Assembly (NCBI RefSeq): GCF_003258595.1
Contig: NZ_QHHQ01000001.1
Coordinates: 248,001 to 312,000 of the forward strand
DNA length: 64,000 nt
Source of the DNA: Acuticoccus sediminis
GTDB taxonomy: Bacteria > Pseudomonadota > Alphaproteobacteria > Rhizobiales > Amorphaceae
Direction: 5' to 3'
Part shown: positions 54,496-63,757 of the stretch, piece after piece
How the letters are laid out: each line of letters opens with the position of its first letter
How positions within the stretch are numbered: position 1 is the stretch's first letter
Translations under genes and position numbers: made by a program
Notes under the pieces: generated by a model
Told to the model about the DNA's origin: nothing
The model's database searches: none
The model's input: only the letters and a program-made list of their open reading frames with translations

Positions 54496-55538
54496 GCGCC
54501 CTCGACCGTTTCGTGCGCTACAACGCCGGCATCCTCCTCGCGATCGCGCTGTTCGGCGTCCTCTACGGCACATACGCGGTGCTGCACCCGAACTGGGGCA
54601 TCAACGTCGTCCTGCAGAACGCCAACGAGACGCTGGCGCTTATCTTCGTCGGCATGGCGCAGACGATGGCCGTCCTCGTCGGCGGCCTCGACCTCTCGGT
54701 CGGCCCCCTCATGACCTTCACCAACTGTTTCGGCTCGGTGGTGATGGCAGAGAGCGGCGGGTCGGTCCTCGCCGGGGTCGTCGGCGCGCTGGCGCTCGGC
54801 GCGGCGTGCGGCTTCTTCAACGGCTGCGTCATCGTCTACGGCCGCATCCAGCCGATCATCGCGACGCTCGCCACCGGTGCGATCTACCTCGGCGCGGCGC
54901 TGATCCTGCGGCCGACGCCCGGCGGCAACGTCAACGCCGACATCGCCTGGGCGCTCACCAACGACATCAACGAGCTCGGCTACACCTTCGGCCTCTGGGA
55001 AGACGTCGGCCCCATCGGCCTCCTGCCGATGCAGGCGATCTTCCTCGCCCTCATCGTCTTCCTGGTGTGGCTGCCGTTCCGCGCCACCGTGCTCGGCCGC
55101 GGCTGCTACGCGGTCGGCTCCAACGAGCAGGCGGCGTACATGTCCGGCCTCAACGTCGACCGCTCCAAGATCGCCGCCTTCACGCTCGCCGGCTTCTTCG
55201 CCGGTTGCGCCGGAGTCTACCTGACGCTGCAGATGGGATCCGGCAACGCCGACGCGCCCCAGGCGGCGGAGTACACTCTCCGCTCCATCGCGGCGGTGGT
55301 GATCGGCGGAACGTCGCTCTACGGCGGGACCGGCGGGGTGATCGGCACCATCTTCGGGGCGCTGGTGCTGCGTTCGATCACGTTCATCTTCCGCGTGATC
55401 CCGGAAGGCGCCGCGATCGGCTTCGTCGCCGATCCGCTGCTCCAGCCCCTCTTCGAGGGTCTCATCCTCCTCCTTGCGGTCAGCCTCGGCGCGGCGCGCG
55501 TCCTGCGCGTCAAGAACCGCCTCTCGCTCTTTACCTGA
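54492..55538 (+). CDS. Sugar ABC transporter permease 1 (CUT2 family)
   Basis: A 348-residue inner-membrane permease of the RbsC family with about ten helices. Signature regions are GMAQTMAVLVGGLDLSVGPLM, NGCVIVYGRIQPIIATLATG and LGRGCYAVGSNEQAAYMSGLN. It probably forms a heterodimeric channel with the next permease. Its start overlaps the ATPase stop. Confidence 0.93.
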   Translation: MSALDRFVRYNAGILLAIALFGVLYGTYAVLHPNWGINVVLQNANETLALIFVGMAQTMAVLVGGLDLSVGPLMTFTNCFGSVVMAESGGSVLAGVVGALALGAACGFFNGCVIVYGRIQPIIATLATGAIYLGAALILRPTPGGNVNADIAWALTNDINELGYTFGLWEDVGPIGLLPMQAIFLALIVFLVWLPFRATVLGRGCYAVGSNEQAAYMSGLNVDRSKIAAFTLAGFFAGCAGVYLTLQMGSGNADAPQAAEYTLRSIAAVVIGGTSLYGGTGGVIGTIFGALVLRSITFIFRVIPEGAAIGFVADPLLQPLFEGLILLLAVSLGAARVLRVKNRLSLFT

Positions 55539-55549
55539 GGTCCGGACCG

Positions 55550-56521
55550 ATGAGCTCTCCGTCCATGCCGTCCCGCCGCCCGGGCTTCCGGCTCGACCTG
55601 CCGATCGTCATCGGCCTCGTCTTCATCGTGCTGATCCTGGCGGTCGGCACCGCCTACACGCTGAAGACGCAGGGCACCGCGACCTTCCTGTCGCCCAACT
55701 ACCTCGTCCTGCAGCTCCACTCCGGCGCGTTCCTTGGGATCACCGCGGCCGGCATGATGATGGTCATCCTGCTCGGCCACATCGACCTCTCGGTGCCCTG
55801 GACGATGACCTCCGGGGCGATGATCGCCACCGCCATCGGCGGCGTGATGGGCGACCTCGCCGGGCTCGCGCTCGGCCTGGCGGTGGGGCTCGTCAACGGA
55901 TTCGGCGTCGCGTTCCTGCGGGTGCCGTCGATGATCTTCACCCTCGGCATGAACACCGTGCTCCTCGGCCTGATGGTCATGCTGACGGGCGGGCACGCGC
56001 CGCAGAGCGCGGCGACGGACGTGATGGTCTTCCTCGGCGCCGACCGCACCCTCGGGGTGCCGCACTCGGTGGTCCTCTGGGCGCTGGTCTCGGCGGCGCT
56101 CGTCTTCGTGCTGACCCGCACAGCCCTCGGCCGGTACATGTACGCGATCGGCAACCAGGAGGCCGCCGCCTACCTGTCGGGCGTGAAGACGCGGCTCGTC
56201 ATCATGGCGGCGTTCCTGATGTGCTCGCTGTGCGCGGTGATCGCGGGGATGTCCCTCGCCGGCTATTCGGCGCGCGCCTTCCAGGCGATGGGCGACCAAT
56301 ACTTATTGCCGTCCATCGCCGCGGTCGTCCTGGGCGGGACGACAATCCTCGGCGGGCAAGGACGCTATTCCGGCACCGTCATCGGCGTGATCCTGATCGT
56401 CCTCCTGCAGAGCGTTCTGAACGTGATGCAGATGGAAGAGGCGTACCGCCAGATCATCTACGGTACCGTCATCATCACGATGCTGCTCATCTACGGCCGC
56501 CAGCGCTCCGTCGCGCGCTGA
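55550..56521 (+). CDS. Sugar ABC transporter permease 2 (CUT2 family)
   Basis: A 323-residue RbsC-family permease: GITAAGMMMVILLGHIDLSVPWTM, VNGFGVAFLRVPSMIFTLGMN and YAIGNQEAAAYLSGVKT are the family regions. It starts 11 bases after permease 1 ends. Two different permease genes with one double ATPase are common in this family. It is the last gene of the transporter operon, with a hairpin just after the stop. Confidence 0.93.
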   Translation: MSSPSMPSRRPGFRLDLPIVIGLVFIVLILAVGTAYTLKTQGTATFLSPNYLVLQLHSGAFLGITAAGMMMVILLGHIDLSVPWTMTSGAMIATAIGGVMGDLAGLALGLAVGLVNGFGVAFLRVPSMIFTLGMNTVLLGLMVMLTGGHAPQSAATDVMVFLGADRTLGVPHSVVLWALVSAALVFVLTRTALGRYMYAIGNQEAAAYLSGVKTRLVIMAAFLMCSLCAVIAGMSLAGYSARAFQAMGDQYLLPSIAAVVLGGTTILGGQGRYSGTVIGVILIVLLQSVLNVMQMEEAYRQIIYGTVIITMLLIYGRQRSVAR

Positions 56522-56534
56522 CCGCGGTTGGCCC

Positions 56535-56556
56535 GGCGCGCCGTCAGGGGCGCGCC
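56535..56556 (+). terminator. Terminator hairpin after the sugar ABC operon
   Basis: An 8-bp GC stem (GGCGCGCC / GGCGCGCC) with a 6-base loop lies 14 bases past the permease stop. Confidence 0.5.
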
Positions 56557-57862
56557 GCCGCCGGGACGATGGCGGCAAGATGTTTCACCTCCGCGCACAC
56601 TGAACGCAAAAACAATGTCGAGTTGGCGCGGCATGTTGCGCCGATCTAGAAATATACTTTAAGTTCACACCCTGCGCCCTACATACAGGATACGCTCAAA
56701 TTCTATCCACAATCACTTATTCTTGATCTGTAAATTCTGCCATACTGCATTTAGGCCACCGAGTGCCTGTAACAGCCCTGGCCTGACCGAATGTTGCTCC
56801 GCAGCCTTCGTCACGGCAAAATTACGGTAACAATCGGGCAATATTCTTGCCGCGCCACGCGACAGTGAATGCATTCGTGCCGCGAACGGCGGCGCCCAGG
56901 GCGTTCCGACGCGGCGGCGGACCGGACTGCGAAGGGGCGGCGCGCCTCCCGCCGGCAACCACACGTTCGCCTCGCCCGAACCCGCCGACCTGCACCGGGA
57001 CCGGCCGGTTCCGGCCCACCGATGCCCGCGGGACCGCCGCGAGCGGCCGGATGTTCCGACCCATCCGGGAATGGCCCGGCGGTCCGCCGTGGCCCTATCA
57101 TCCGATCAATACTTTGATCCCGCCGGAGCTTTTTGCCCTCGCCGCAAGCACGGCCCGCCCGGCAGGGCGGCAACGCCGGGCGCCATGAAGGGCACCGCGG
57201 CGGCGTTTTCTGACGAAACAGGGCGGGAGGTGGCCATGCCGGCACGCCCTCCTGCGGCACCAACGATGCGGATGCGAGGAACCGGAAGGAGGGTTGCAGA
57301 TCCGCCCGGATCGTCCCGAGCGGGCTCCCGAGACGGTAGCGCCGAGCCGTGCGCGACCGGCAGGAGGAGGTGTGTCGTCCCGGCGACAGCGCACTCGCGA
57401 AGTATGGCCGGATCGCCTCATTTCGAGGTCGTCTCCGCTCCCCACACGGTCGGTACAACCGTGTGTAGCGGCCCTCGCGACCGGGTCGGAACCACCGGGA
57501 ACTGCCTAAAAGCACGACGGAATCGCGCCATTGCCGCAAATGTGACCCGGGCGCGCCGCCGGCGCAGCCTTCGATCACGGGAAGTTGTTCCAGAAGAATC
57601 AGTGGCTTGCCGGCATTAATCGGGCATCAACCAACGGCGTGGCGTGATGAACGGGGCATTGAGAAACTCGTGTGATTTCAAACACAGTTCCCCAAAAACT
57701 CCGGGACTATATCTGGCAAAGCTTTCCTAAGTGGCAAGGCTGTCGCATTCTAGGCGTGATAAGGGCAACCTTGAGGCGCCGGAAAGATAGGCTCGGCAGA
57801 GGCTGGGGAGAGGCTGGGTCACACCGCGCGGCCCTATGTGTGCGCAGTTTAAACGGGGCTGG
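56557..57862. other. 1.3 kb region without a recognised gene
   Basis: This is the longest gene-free stretch in the window. Two AT-rich patches (about 56600-56860 and 57610-57840) flank a GC-rich centre. Open frames here are short or have skewed, arginine-rich translations with no recognisable motifs, for example 57071-57619 (+). I found no transposase, no tRNA-like fold and no long repeat. The right-hand AT-rich patch probably holds the promoter of the SbmA-like gene. Confidence 0.4.
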
Positions 57863-60076
57863 ATGACGATGAAGTTTCGTCCGTCGATCTGGGCGTCACG
57901 ATTAACCGAAGGGCAAAGCGTCCTGGCTGCGGCCGGGACGGCGGCGATTATGGCGGTCGTACTCCACCTCCTCCTCGTCGATGCCCCCGGCGCGATGTTC
58001 TCCGGCCTCTCGTATCTCTCCACCTGGGCCGGCACGGCCATGGCGATCACGTGGGGCGTCGGCCTTTCGGTCCTGCCGCTCCTATACGCCTTCGGCCGGG
58101 CTCATCCGAAGCTGCGGCAGCCGCTGCGCCGTCCCGGCAAGACTCCGGTCTCCGGCATGCGCGGGTTCTGGGGCCTTCTGTCCGCCTACTGGACGTCCGA
58201 GCGCTGGGCCGAGGCCTGGTCGCTGACGATCGCCGTCTTCGCCATCACTACGCTGATCTCCAAGTCCAGCGTCTGGGCTGCCACGGCGAGCGCCGACTTC
58301 CTCAACTCCATCGTCTCGTTCCACACCCCGACCGAGGGGACGGACCCGGTCGCCGTGCTGATGATGGCGGTCGCCGCCTTCGGCGGCATCTACCTCGCCC
58401 GCTACGGCGCCATCGGCTTCCGCCACTTCGTCTCGGCATCGCTGCACCGCAAGGCGCGCGGCTGGACCCAGGCGCAGTTCTCCTCCGCGATGCTCGGCCG
58501 CAACCACATCGCGATGAACCTGATGTCGAACCGCGACGCGGCGCCGGGCGCGGTCGGCCGCATGCCTGACAACGTCGACCAGCGCGTCGACGAGTGCACG
58601 AACAACATGTTCGGCGGCATCATCGGCCTCGCCATGGGCGTCTGGGGCTCGGTCACGTCGATCTACTTCGTCTCCTCGGCGATCATCTCCCGCTCGGTCG
58701 AGGTGCCGTTCCTGGAGCGCTGGTTCGCCGCGGCCGGCGCCGCCGCCACCGACGCGTTCGGCGCGACCGTCGGCGCCGCGCTGACCTTCTCGCCCGGCGA
58801 GTACGGCTCGGCCCTGCTGGTCGCGGTCGTCATCGCCCTCTACGTCCCGCTGGGCACCTTCTGCGCCTGGCTCCTCGGCCGCGTCCTGGAGCGCCAGACG
58901 CTGGAGCGGCAGGCCCGCGACGGCACGTGGCGCGGCGAGCTGAACGAGATGCTGGGCCGCTCCGGCCAGCTCGCGATCTCGGGCGGCCAGCGCGTCCAGG
59001 AGCAGACCAACGGCAAGCTGTACCGCGGCATCGACGAGGTCTGGCACCGGATGAACATCACCCAGGCCGGGTTCATGATGTTCACCAACAGCTACAACTT
59101 CCTGTCGAAGCGGCTGGTCTCGTACCTGCCAGCGCTGCCGGGCTACCTCTCCGGCGCGCTGACCTTCCGCGCCTACTCGGCGACGTCCGAGCTGGCCGCG
59201 GAGCTGATCGAGGACTGCTCCTGGTTCATCCAGGTCATGCCCGCAATCGCCACCCTGAAGGCCAACGCCGTCCGCCTCTCGGAGGTCGCCGAGGCCATCG
59301 AGGTCGCGTCCGACCAGACCGAATTCTACAGCCAGACCGGCGTCCACAAGTTCCGCCACCTGTCGCAGGACCCCCACTTCGGCCTGACGCTGAAGAACGT
59401 CGCCCTGCACCACCGCGGCAAGGACAGCGCGCCGTTCCTGACCGTGCCGCAGATCAACATCCGTCCCGGTCACTGGGCCTACGTCCGTGGCCAGAACGGG
59501 TGCGGCAAATCGAGCCTGATGAAGGCGATCGCCGGCCTGTGGCCCTACGGCACGGGCGACATCGTCCTGCCGACCGGCGCGAAGATGTTCTTCGCCGGCC
59601 AGGACCCGGACCTGCCGACCCGCCTGACGCTGAAGGAGCTCGTCACCTACCCCGACTTCCCCTCGCGCTTCAGCGACATCCAGGTCGCGGCAGCGCTGGC
59701 GGAAGTCGGCCTCGGCAAGTTCATCGCCAACCTCGACGACGACCTGCACCACGGCAAGCCCTGGAACAACGTCTTTTCCGGCGGCCAGCGCCAGCGGCTC
59801 GTCCTGGCACGGATCATCCTGCAGAAGCCCGACGTGCTGCTGCTCGACGAGGCCTGTGCGGCGCTCGATCCGCTCGCCACCCTGGAGTTCCACCGGCTGC
59901 TGGCGGAGAACCTGCCGAAGGCCATCGTCATCTCGATCATGCACACCCCGGAGCCGCCCGTGGCCCCCGGCGGCAAGGCCTACTACGACAAGATTCTCTA
60001 CATCGAGGATGGCATCGCGGACATTCACGCACTAGGTCACGCGGCACCAGCGGTCGATCAGATCGCAGCCGAATAG
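57863..60076 (+). CDS. SbmA/YddA-like ABC transporter ATP-binding protein/permease
   Basis: A protein of about 737 residues fusing a membrane domain (ABC_membrane_2 type, five or six helices) to a C-terminal ATPase. The ATPase has Walker A GQNGCGKSS at 543-551, signature FSGGQRQRLVLARIIL and Walker B VLLLDEACAALDP. Such proteins include YddA and the ABCD family, relatives of SbmA/BacA peptide importers, which lack an ATPase. The substrate is unknown. The membrane domain is longer than usual. Starts at 57863 or 57869 are both possible. It precedes the GH3 gene by 18 bases, so they are likely co-transcribed. Confidence 0.82.
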   Translation: MTMKFRPSIWASRLTEGQSVLAAAGTAAIMAVVLHLLLVDAPGAMFSGLSYLSTWAGTAMAITWGVGLSVLPLLYAFGRAHPKLRQPLRRPGKTPVSGMRGFWGLLSAYWTSERWAEAWSLTIAVFAITTLISKSSVWAATASADFLNSIVSFHTPTEGTDPVAVLMMAVAAFGGIYLARYGAIGFRHFVSASLHRKARGWTQAQFSSAMLGRNHIAMNLMSNRDAAPGAVGRMPDNVDQRVDECTNNMFGGIIGLAMGVWGSVTSIYFVSSAIISRSVEVPFLERWFAAAGAAATDAFGATVGAALTFSPGEYGSALLVAVVIALYVPLGTFCAWLLGRVLERQTLERQARDGTWRGELNEMLGRSGQLAISGGQRVQEQTNGKLYRGIDEVWHRMNITQAGFMMFTNSYNFLSKRLVSYLPALPGYLSGALTFRAYSATSELAAELIEDCSWFIQVMPAIATLKANAVRLSEVAEAIEVASDQTEFYSQTGVHKFRHLSQDPHFGLTLKNVALHHRGKDSAPFLTVPQINIRPGHWAYVRGQNGCGKSSLMKAIAGLWPYGTGDIVLPTGAKMFFAGQDPDLPTRLTLKELVTYPDFPSRFSDIQVAAALAEVGLGKFIANLDDDLHHGKPWNNVFSGGQRQRLVLARIILQKPDVLLLDEACAALDPLATLEFHRLLAENLPKAIVISIMHTPEPPVAPGGKAYYDKILYIEDGIADIHALGHAAPAVDQIAAE

Positions 60077-60094
60077 GGCTTAGCGAACCAACCC

Positions 60095-62359
60095 ATGTCC
60101 GACCATGACTTTGTCGCTGCGCTGCTGCAGCGGATGACGCTGGCCGAGAAGATCGGCCAGCTCAACCTCCTGAGCGCCGGCGAGGGTCCGGAGACCGGAA
60201 GCCCCGCCGTCCGCAACGTTCAGGGCCGCCTCGAAGCCGGTCAGCTCGGCGGCCTCTTCGGCACGAAGTCGGTCCGGTCCGTCCGCGCCTGGCAGGAGAT
60301 CGCCCTGGCCGGCTCCGCCCACGGGATCCCCCTCTTCTTCGCCGAGGACGTGATCCACGGCCACCGGACGATCTTCCCGCTGCCCATCGCGCTCGGCTGC
60401 GCGTTCAACCCGCAGCTCTGGCACGACGTCGCACGCGTCGCCGCCATCGAGGCCTCGGCAGAAGGCATCAACCACGTCTACGCGCCGATGATCGACATCG
60501 CGCGCGACCCGCGCTGGGGCCGCATCGCCGAAAGCCCCGGCGAGGACCCCTACCTCGCCTCCCGCTACGCCGAGGCGATGGTGAAGGGCTTCGAGGGCGA
60601 CGACCCGACCGCGCTCGACACGGTCGTCTCCTGCCTGAAGCACTTCATCGCCTACGGCGCCGCCGTCGGCGGGCGCGACTACGACAACGCCAGCCTCTCC
60701 CCCGAGGACACCATCGGCGTCTACGCCGAGCCGTTCCGCGCCGGCATCGCGGCGGGCGCGGGCTCGGTGATGGGTTCGTTCAATGCGCTCAACAAGCGCC
60801 CCATGCATGCGCATCGCGAGATGATCCGCGGCTGGCTGCGCGGCAAGGCCGGCTTCGAGGGGCTCATGGTGGCCGACTATACCGGCATCATGGAGCTCTC
60901 CGCCCACGGCCTCGGCGACCGCGAGACGGTGTCGGGGCTCGCCCTGATCGCCGGCATCGACATGGACATGATGGGCGAGGACTACCTCAACCACCTCCCC
61001 AGACTGGCCAAAGAGGGCCTGTCGCGACCCGAAAGCGGGATCGAGATCTCCGCCGCGGAGATCTGTTCGGCCGTCGACGAGGCGTGCGGGCGCGTCCTCC
61101 TGCTGAAGAAGCGCATCGGCCTCTTCGACGATCCGTTCCGCTACTGCGACGACGATCGTGCCGCCAAGGCGACGCTCGCCCCGGCCCATCGCCGGCTGGC
61201 GCGCACGTCCATCACCGAGAGCTCCGTCCTCCTCAAGAACGACGGCGTGCTGCCGCTGGAGCCGGGCTCGCGCATCGCGATGGTCGGCGCCGCGGCCGAC
61301 GACCGGACCAACCTCCTCGGCACCTGGTCCGTTTCCGGCGACCACCGCCAGGCGGTGACCCTGCTGGAAGGGCTGCACGCCGCGCACGACGGGCCGATCA
61401 CCTGTGTGAAGGGGTCGGACATCGTCGAGGACCCGATCCTCGCCGACCGCCTCAACGTGCACGGCCAGACCGTCTTCCTCGACACCCGCAGCGCCACCAT
61501 GATGATCGACGAGGCGGTCGCTGCCGCCCGGGCGGCGCATGTCACCGTGGCCGTGGTCGGCGAGGCGCGGGAGGCGTCGGGCGAGTGCTCGTCGTTGACC
61601 GACATCACCCTGCCGCATCCCCAGCGCGTCCTCATCGAGGCCCTGGCCGCCACCGGCACACCGCTCGTCCTGGTGGTGAAGGCCGGACGGCCGTTGGCGC
61701 TCGAACAGGAGATGAAGCTCGCCGACGCGGTGCTCTTCGTGTGGTTCACCGGAACCGAGGCGGGGCACGGCGTCGCCGACATCCTGACCGGAGAGGCGGA
61801 CCCGTCCGGCCGGCTCGCCGCCTCCTTCCCCGCCCGCACCGGGCAGGTCCCGGTCCACTACCAGGCCGAATCCACGGGGCGGCCCTATCCCGGCCGGTTC
61901 GAGAAGTTCAAGACCGGCTATCTCGACCTGCCGGACACGATCCCGGCGGCGACCGGCCTCTTCCCCTTCGGCTTCGGCCTCTCCTACACCCGCTTCTCCT
62001 ACAGCAAGCCCACCGTCGATGAGGCACGCCTCAAGGGGCCGGACGCGGTGGCCGTGCTGCGCGTGACCGTCACCAACGAGGGTGAGCGGACCGGCACCGA
62101 GGTCGTGCAGCTCTACATCTCCGACCCGATCGCGCGGATCACCCGGCCGATGATCGAGCTGCGGGGCTTCGAGAAGATCACCCTGCAGCCGGGGATGAGC
62201 CGGGAGGTGGTCTTCCACGTCACCCGGCGGGATCTCGCCTACGCCATGGGCGAGTCGCTGCTCGACGTCGAATGGGTCTGGGACCCGGGCGTCTTCGTCC
62301 TGCGCGTCGGCCGCAACTCGCGCGACCTGCAGGGCATCCCGATCCACTGGGACGCGTGA
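60095..62359 (+). CDS. Glycoside hydrolase family 3 beta-glucosidase
   Basis: A 754-residue GH3 enzyme of the BglX type. Family motifs are NHVYAPMIDIARDPRWGRIAE, SPGEDPYLASRYAEAM, SCLKHFIAYGA and the nucleophile Asp at D261 in LMVADYTGIMEL. The second (alpha/beta) domain and the C-terminal fibronectin III-like domain (TVTNEGERTGTEVVQLYISDP) are present. There is no signal peptide, unlike E. coli BglX, so it should act on imported oligosaccharides in the cytoplasm. It is followed 7 bases later by the glycoamylase-domain gene. The linkage specificity cannot be read from sequence. Confidence 0.93.
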   Translation: MSDHDFVAALLQRMTLAEKIGQLNLLSAGEGPETGSPAVRNVQGRLEAGQLGGLFGTKSVRSVRAWQEIALAGSAHGIPLFFAEDVIHGHRTIFPLPIALGCAFNPQLWHDVARVAAIEASAEGINHVYAPMIDIARDPRWGRIAESPGEDPYLASRYAEAMVKGFEGDDPTALDTVVSCLKHFIAYGAAVGGRDYDNASLSPEDTIGVYAEPFRAGIAAGAGSVMGSFNALNKRPMHAHREMIRGWLRGKAGFEGLMVADYTGIMELSAHGLGDRETVSGLALIAGIDMDMMGEDYLNHLPRLAKEGLSRPESGIEISAAEICSAVDEACGRVLLLKKRIGLFDDPFRYCDDDRAAKATLAPAHRRLARTSITESSVLLKNDGVLPLEPGSRIAMVGAAADDRTNLLGTWSVSGDHRQAVTLLEGLHAAHDGPITCVKGSDIVEDPILADRLNVHGQTVFLDTRSATMMIDEAVAAARAAHVTVAVVGEAREASGECSSLTDITLPHPQRVLIEALAATGTPLVLVVKAGRPLALEQEMKLADAVLFVWFTGTEAGHGVADILTGEADPSGRLAASFPARTGQVPVHYQAESTGRPYPGRFEKFKTGYLDLPDTIPAATGLFPFGFGLSYTRFSYSKPTVDEARLKGPDAVAVLRVTVTNEGERTGTEVVQLYISDPIARITRPMIELRGFEKITLQPGMSREVVFHVTRRDLAYAMGESLLDVEWVWDPGVFVLRVGRNSRDLQGIPIHWDA

Positions 62360-62366
62360 GCCGGAC

Positions 62367-63635
62367 GTGAGCGAGCTTAACCCCGGCCGCCCCGAAAAGG
62401 GCCTCTCCGACGACGCGCTGCGCGACGCCACCGCCCGCGCCGCGCTCGGCTATTTCTGGGACTTCGCCCACCCGGCGAGCGGCATGGCGCGCGAGCGGAG
62501 CGCCGGCAGCTTCGGCTACGACACGAGCGCGATCGTCACCACCGGCGGCACCGGCTTCGGCATCATGGCGCTGATCGTCGGCGCCGCGCGGGAGTGGCTG
62601 CCGCGTGACGCCGTGGCGGACCGCATCGCCCGCATCGCCGCCTTCCTGGAGGGCGCCGAGGCGCACCACGGGATCTTCCCGCACTTCATGGACGGGGCGA
62701 CGGGCGCCACCGTCCCCTTCACCCCCACCGACGACGGGGGCGACCTCGTCGAGACCGCGTTCCTGATGGCGGGCCTCCTCACCGCACGCCAGGCCTTCCC
62801 CGACCGTGACGACATCGTCGACCCGGTGAACCGGCTCTACCGTGCGGCGGACTGGGCGGCGCATGTCAGGGAGACCGACCACGGCCTGATGTGGCACCGC
62901 AGCGACCACCACCCGTGGACCCCGAAGAGCCTGCCGATCCGCGGCTGGAACGAATGCCTGATCACGTTCGTGCTCGCGGCGGGATCGCCCACCCACCCGA
63001 TCGACCCGGCGATCTACCACGACTCCTGGGCGCGCGCGGAGCAGTTCCGCAACGGGCACAGCTACTACGGTGTCCGCCTGCCGCTCGGGCCGGAGCTGGG
63101 CGGCCCCCTCTTCATGGCCCAGTATTCGTTTCTGGGTCTCGACCCGAACGACCTGACGGACGAGTACGCCGACTATGGCGAGCAGGTGCGCGCGCACGCC
63201 CTGGTGAACCGCGCGCACTGCATCGCCAACCCCGGCGGCTTCGAGGGCTATGGCCCCAACTGCTGGGGTCTCACGGCGAGCGACAGCACCATCGGCTACT
63301 CGGCCCACTCGCCCACAAACGACATCGGCGTCATCACGCCCACCGCCGCCGTCGCCTCGATGCCCTACGTCCCGGCGGAATCGACGGCGGCACTGCGCCA
63401 TTTCGTCGACGACCTCGGCGACCGCCTGTGGGGCCCCTACGGTCTCGTCGACGCCTTCGAGCCGGGCGGCGACTGGATCGCGCCCGGAACGCTCGCCATC
63501 GACCAGGCCCCGATCGTCGTCATGCTGGAGAACTATCGCAGCCGGCTGATCTGGGACCTCTTCATGTCAGCCCCGGAGGTGCAGACCGGTCTGGTCCGCC
63601 TCGGCTTCCACAGCCCGCGGCTCCCGGTCGCCTAG
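62367..63635 (+). CDS. Glycoamylase-domain (PF10091) protein, possible beta-1,2-glucan hydrolase
   Basis: A 422-residue (alpha/alpha)6-type protein. Conserved segments are ALGYFWDFAHPASGMARER near the N-terminus, TTGGTGFGIMALIVGA, and NDIGVITPTAAVASMPYVPAES near the C-terminal end, which is diagnostic of the glycoamylase-like domain. Characterised relatives in family GH144 are endo-beta-1,2-glucanases. Family members are usually exported, but this one has no signal peptide. The close pairing with a GH3 enzyme resembles known beta-1,2-glucan (sophorose) utilisation loci. The enzymatic activity is inferred from family resemblance only. Confidence 0.8.
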   Translation: MSELNPGRPEKGLSDDALRDATARAALGYFWDFAHPASGMARERSAGSFGYDTSAIVTTGGTGFGIMALIVGAAREWLPRDAVADRIARIAAFLEGAEAHHGIFPHFMDGATGATVPFTPTDDGGDLVETAFLMAGLLTARQAFPDRDDIVDPVNRLYRAADWAAHVRETDHGLMWHRSDHHPWTPKSLPIRGWNECLITFVLAAGSPTHPIDPAIYHDSWARAEQFRNGHSYYGVRLPLGPELGGPLFMAQYSFLGLDPNDLTDEYADYGEQVRAHALVNRAHCIANPGGFEGYGPNCWGLTASDSTIGYSAHSPTNDIGVITPTAAVASMPYVPAESTAALRHFVDDLGDRLWGPYGLVDAFEPGGDWIAPGTLAIDQAPIVVMLENYRSRLIWDLFMSAPEVQTGLVRLGFHSPRLPVA

Positions 63636-63757
63636 CACTCATCCGGGCCCCCTGCGCCTGCGGGCGCCGCCTCGGCCTCCGGCAGGCTCGGGACCCACCA
63701 ACGATCAGGCTCCCGCCCCGATTGCGTGAGCGCCGGCAGGGGAACGCTGTGCCCGCT

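Noticed and set aside
57071-57619. 182-codon open frame in the gene-free region
   Set aside because: Translation is rich in Arg, Ala, Pro and Gly with no hydrophobic core or family motif; no ribosome site.
57732-57747. Second sigma-54-like sequence (TGGCAAGGCTGTCGCA) ahead of the SbmA-like gene
   Set aside because: GG-N10-GC spacing is right, but it has two mismatches in the key TTGC and CACG parts, and there is no independent sign of nitrogen control.
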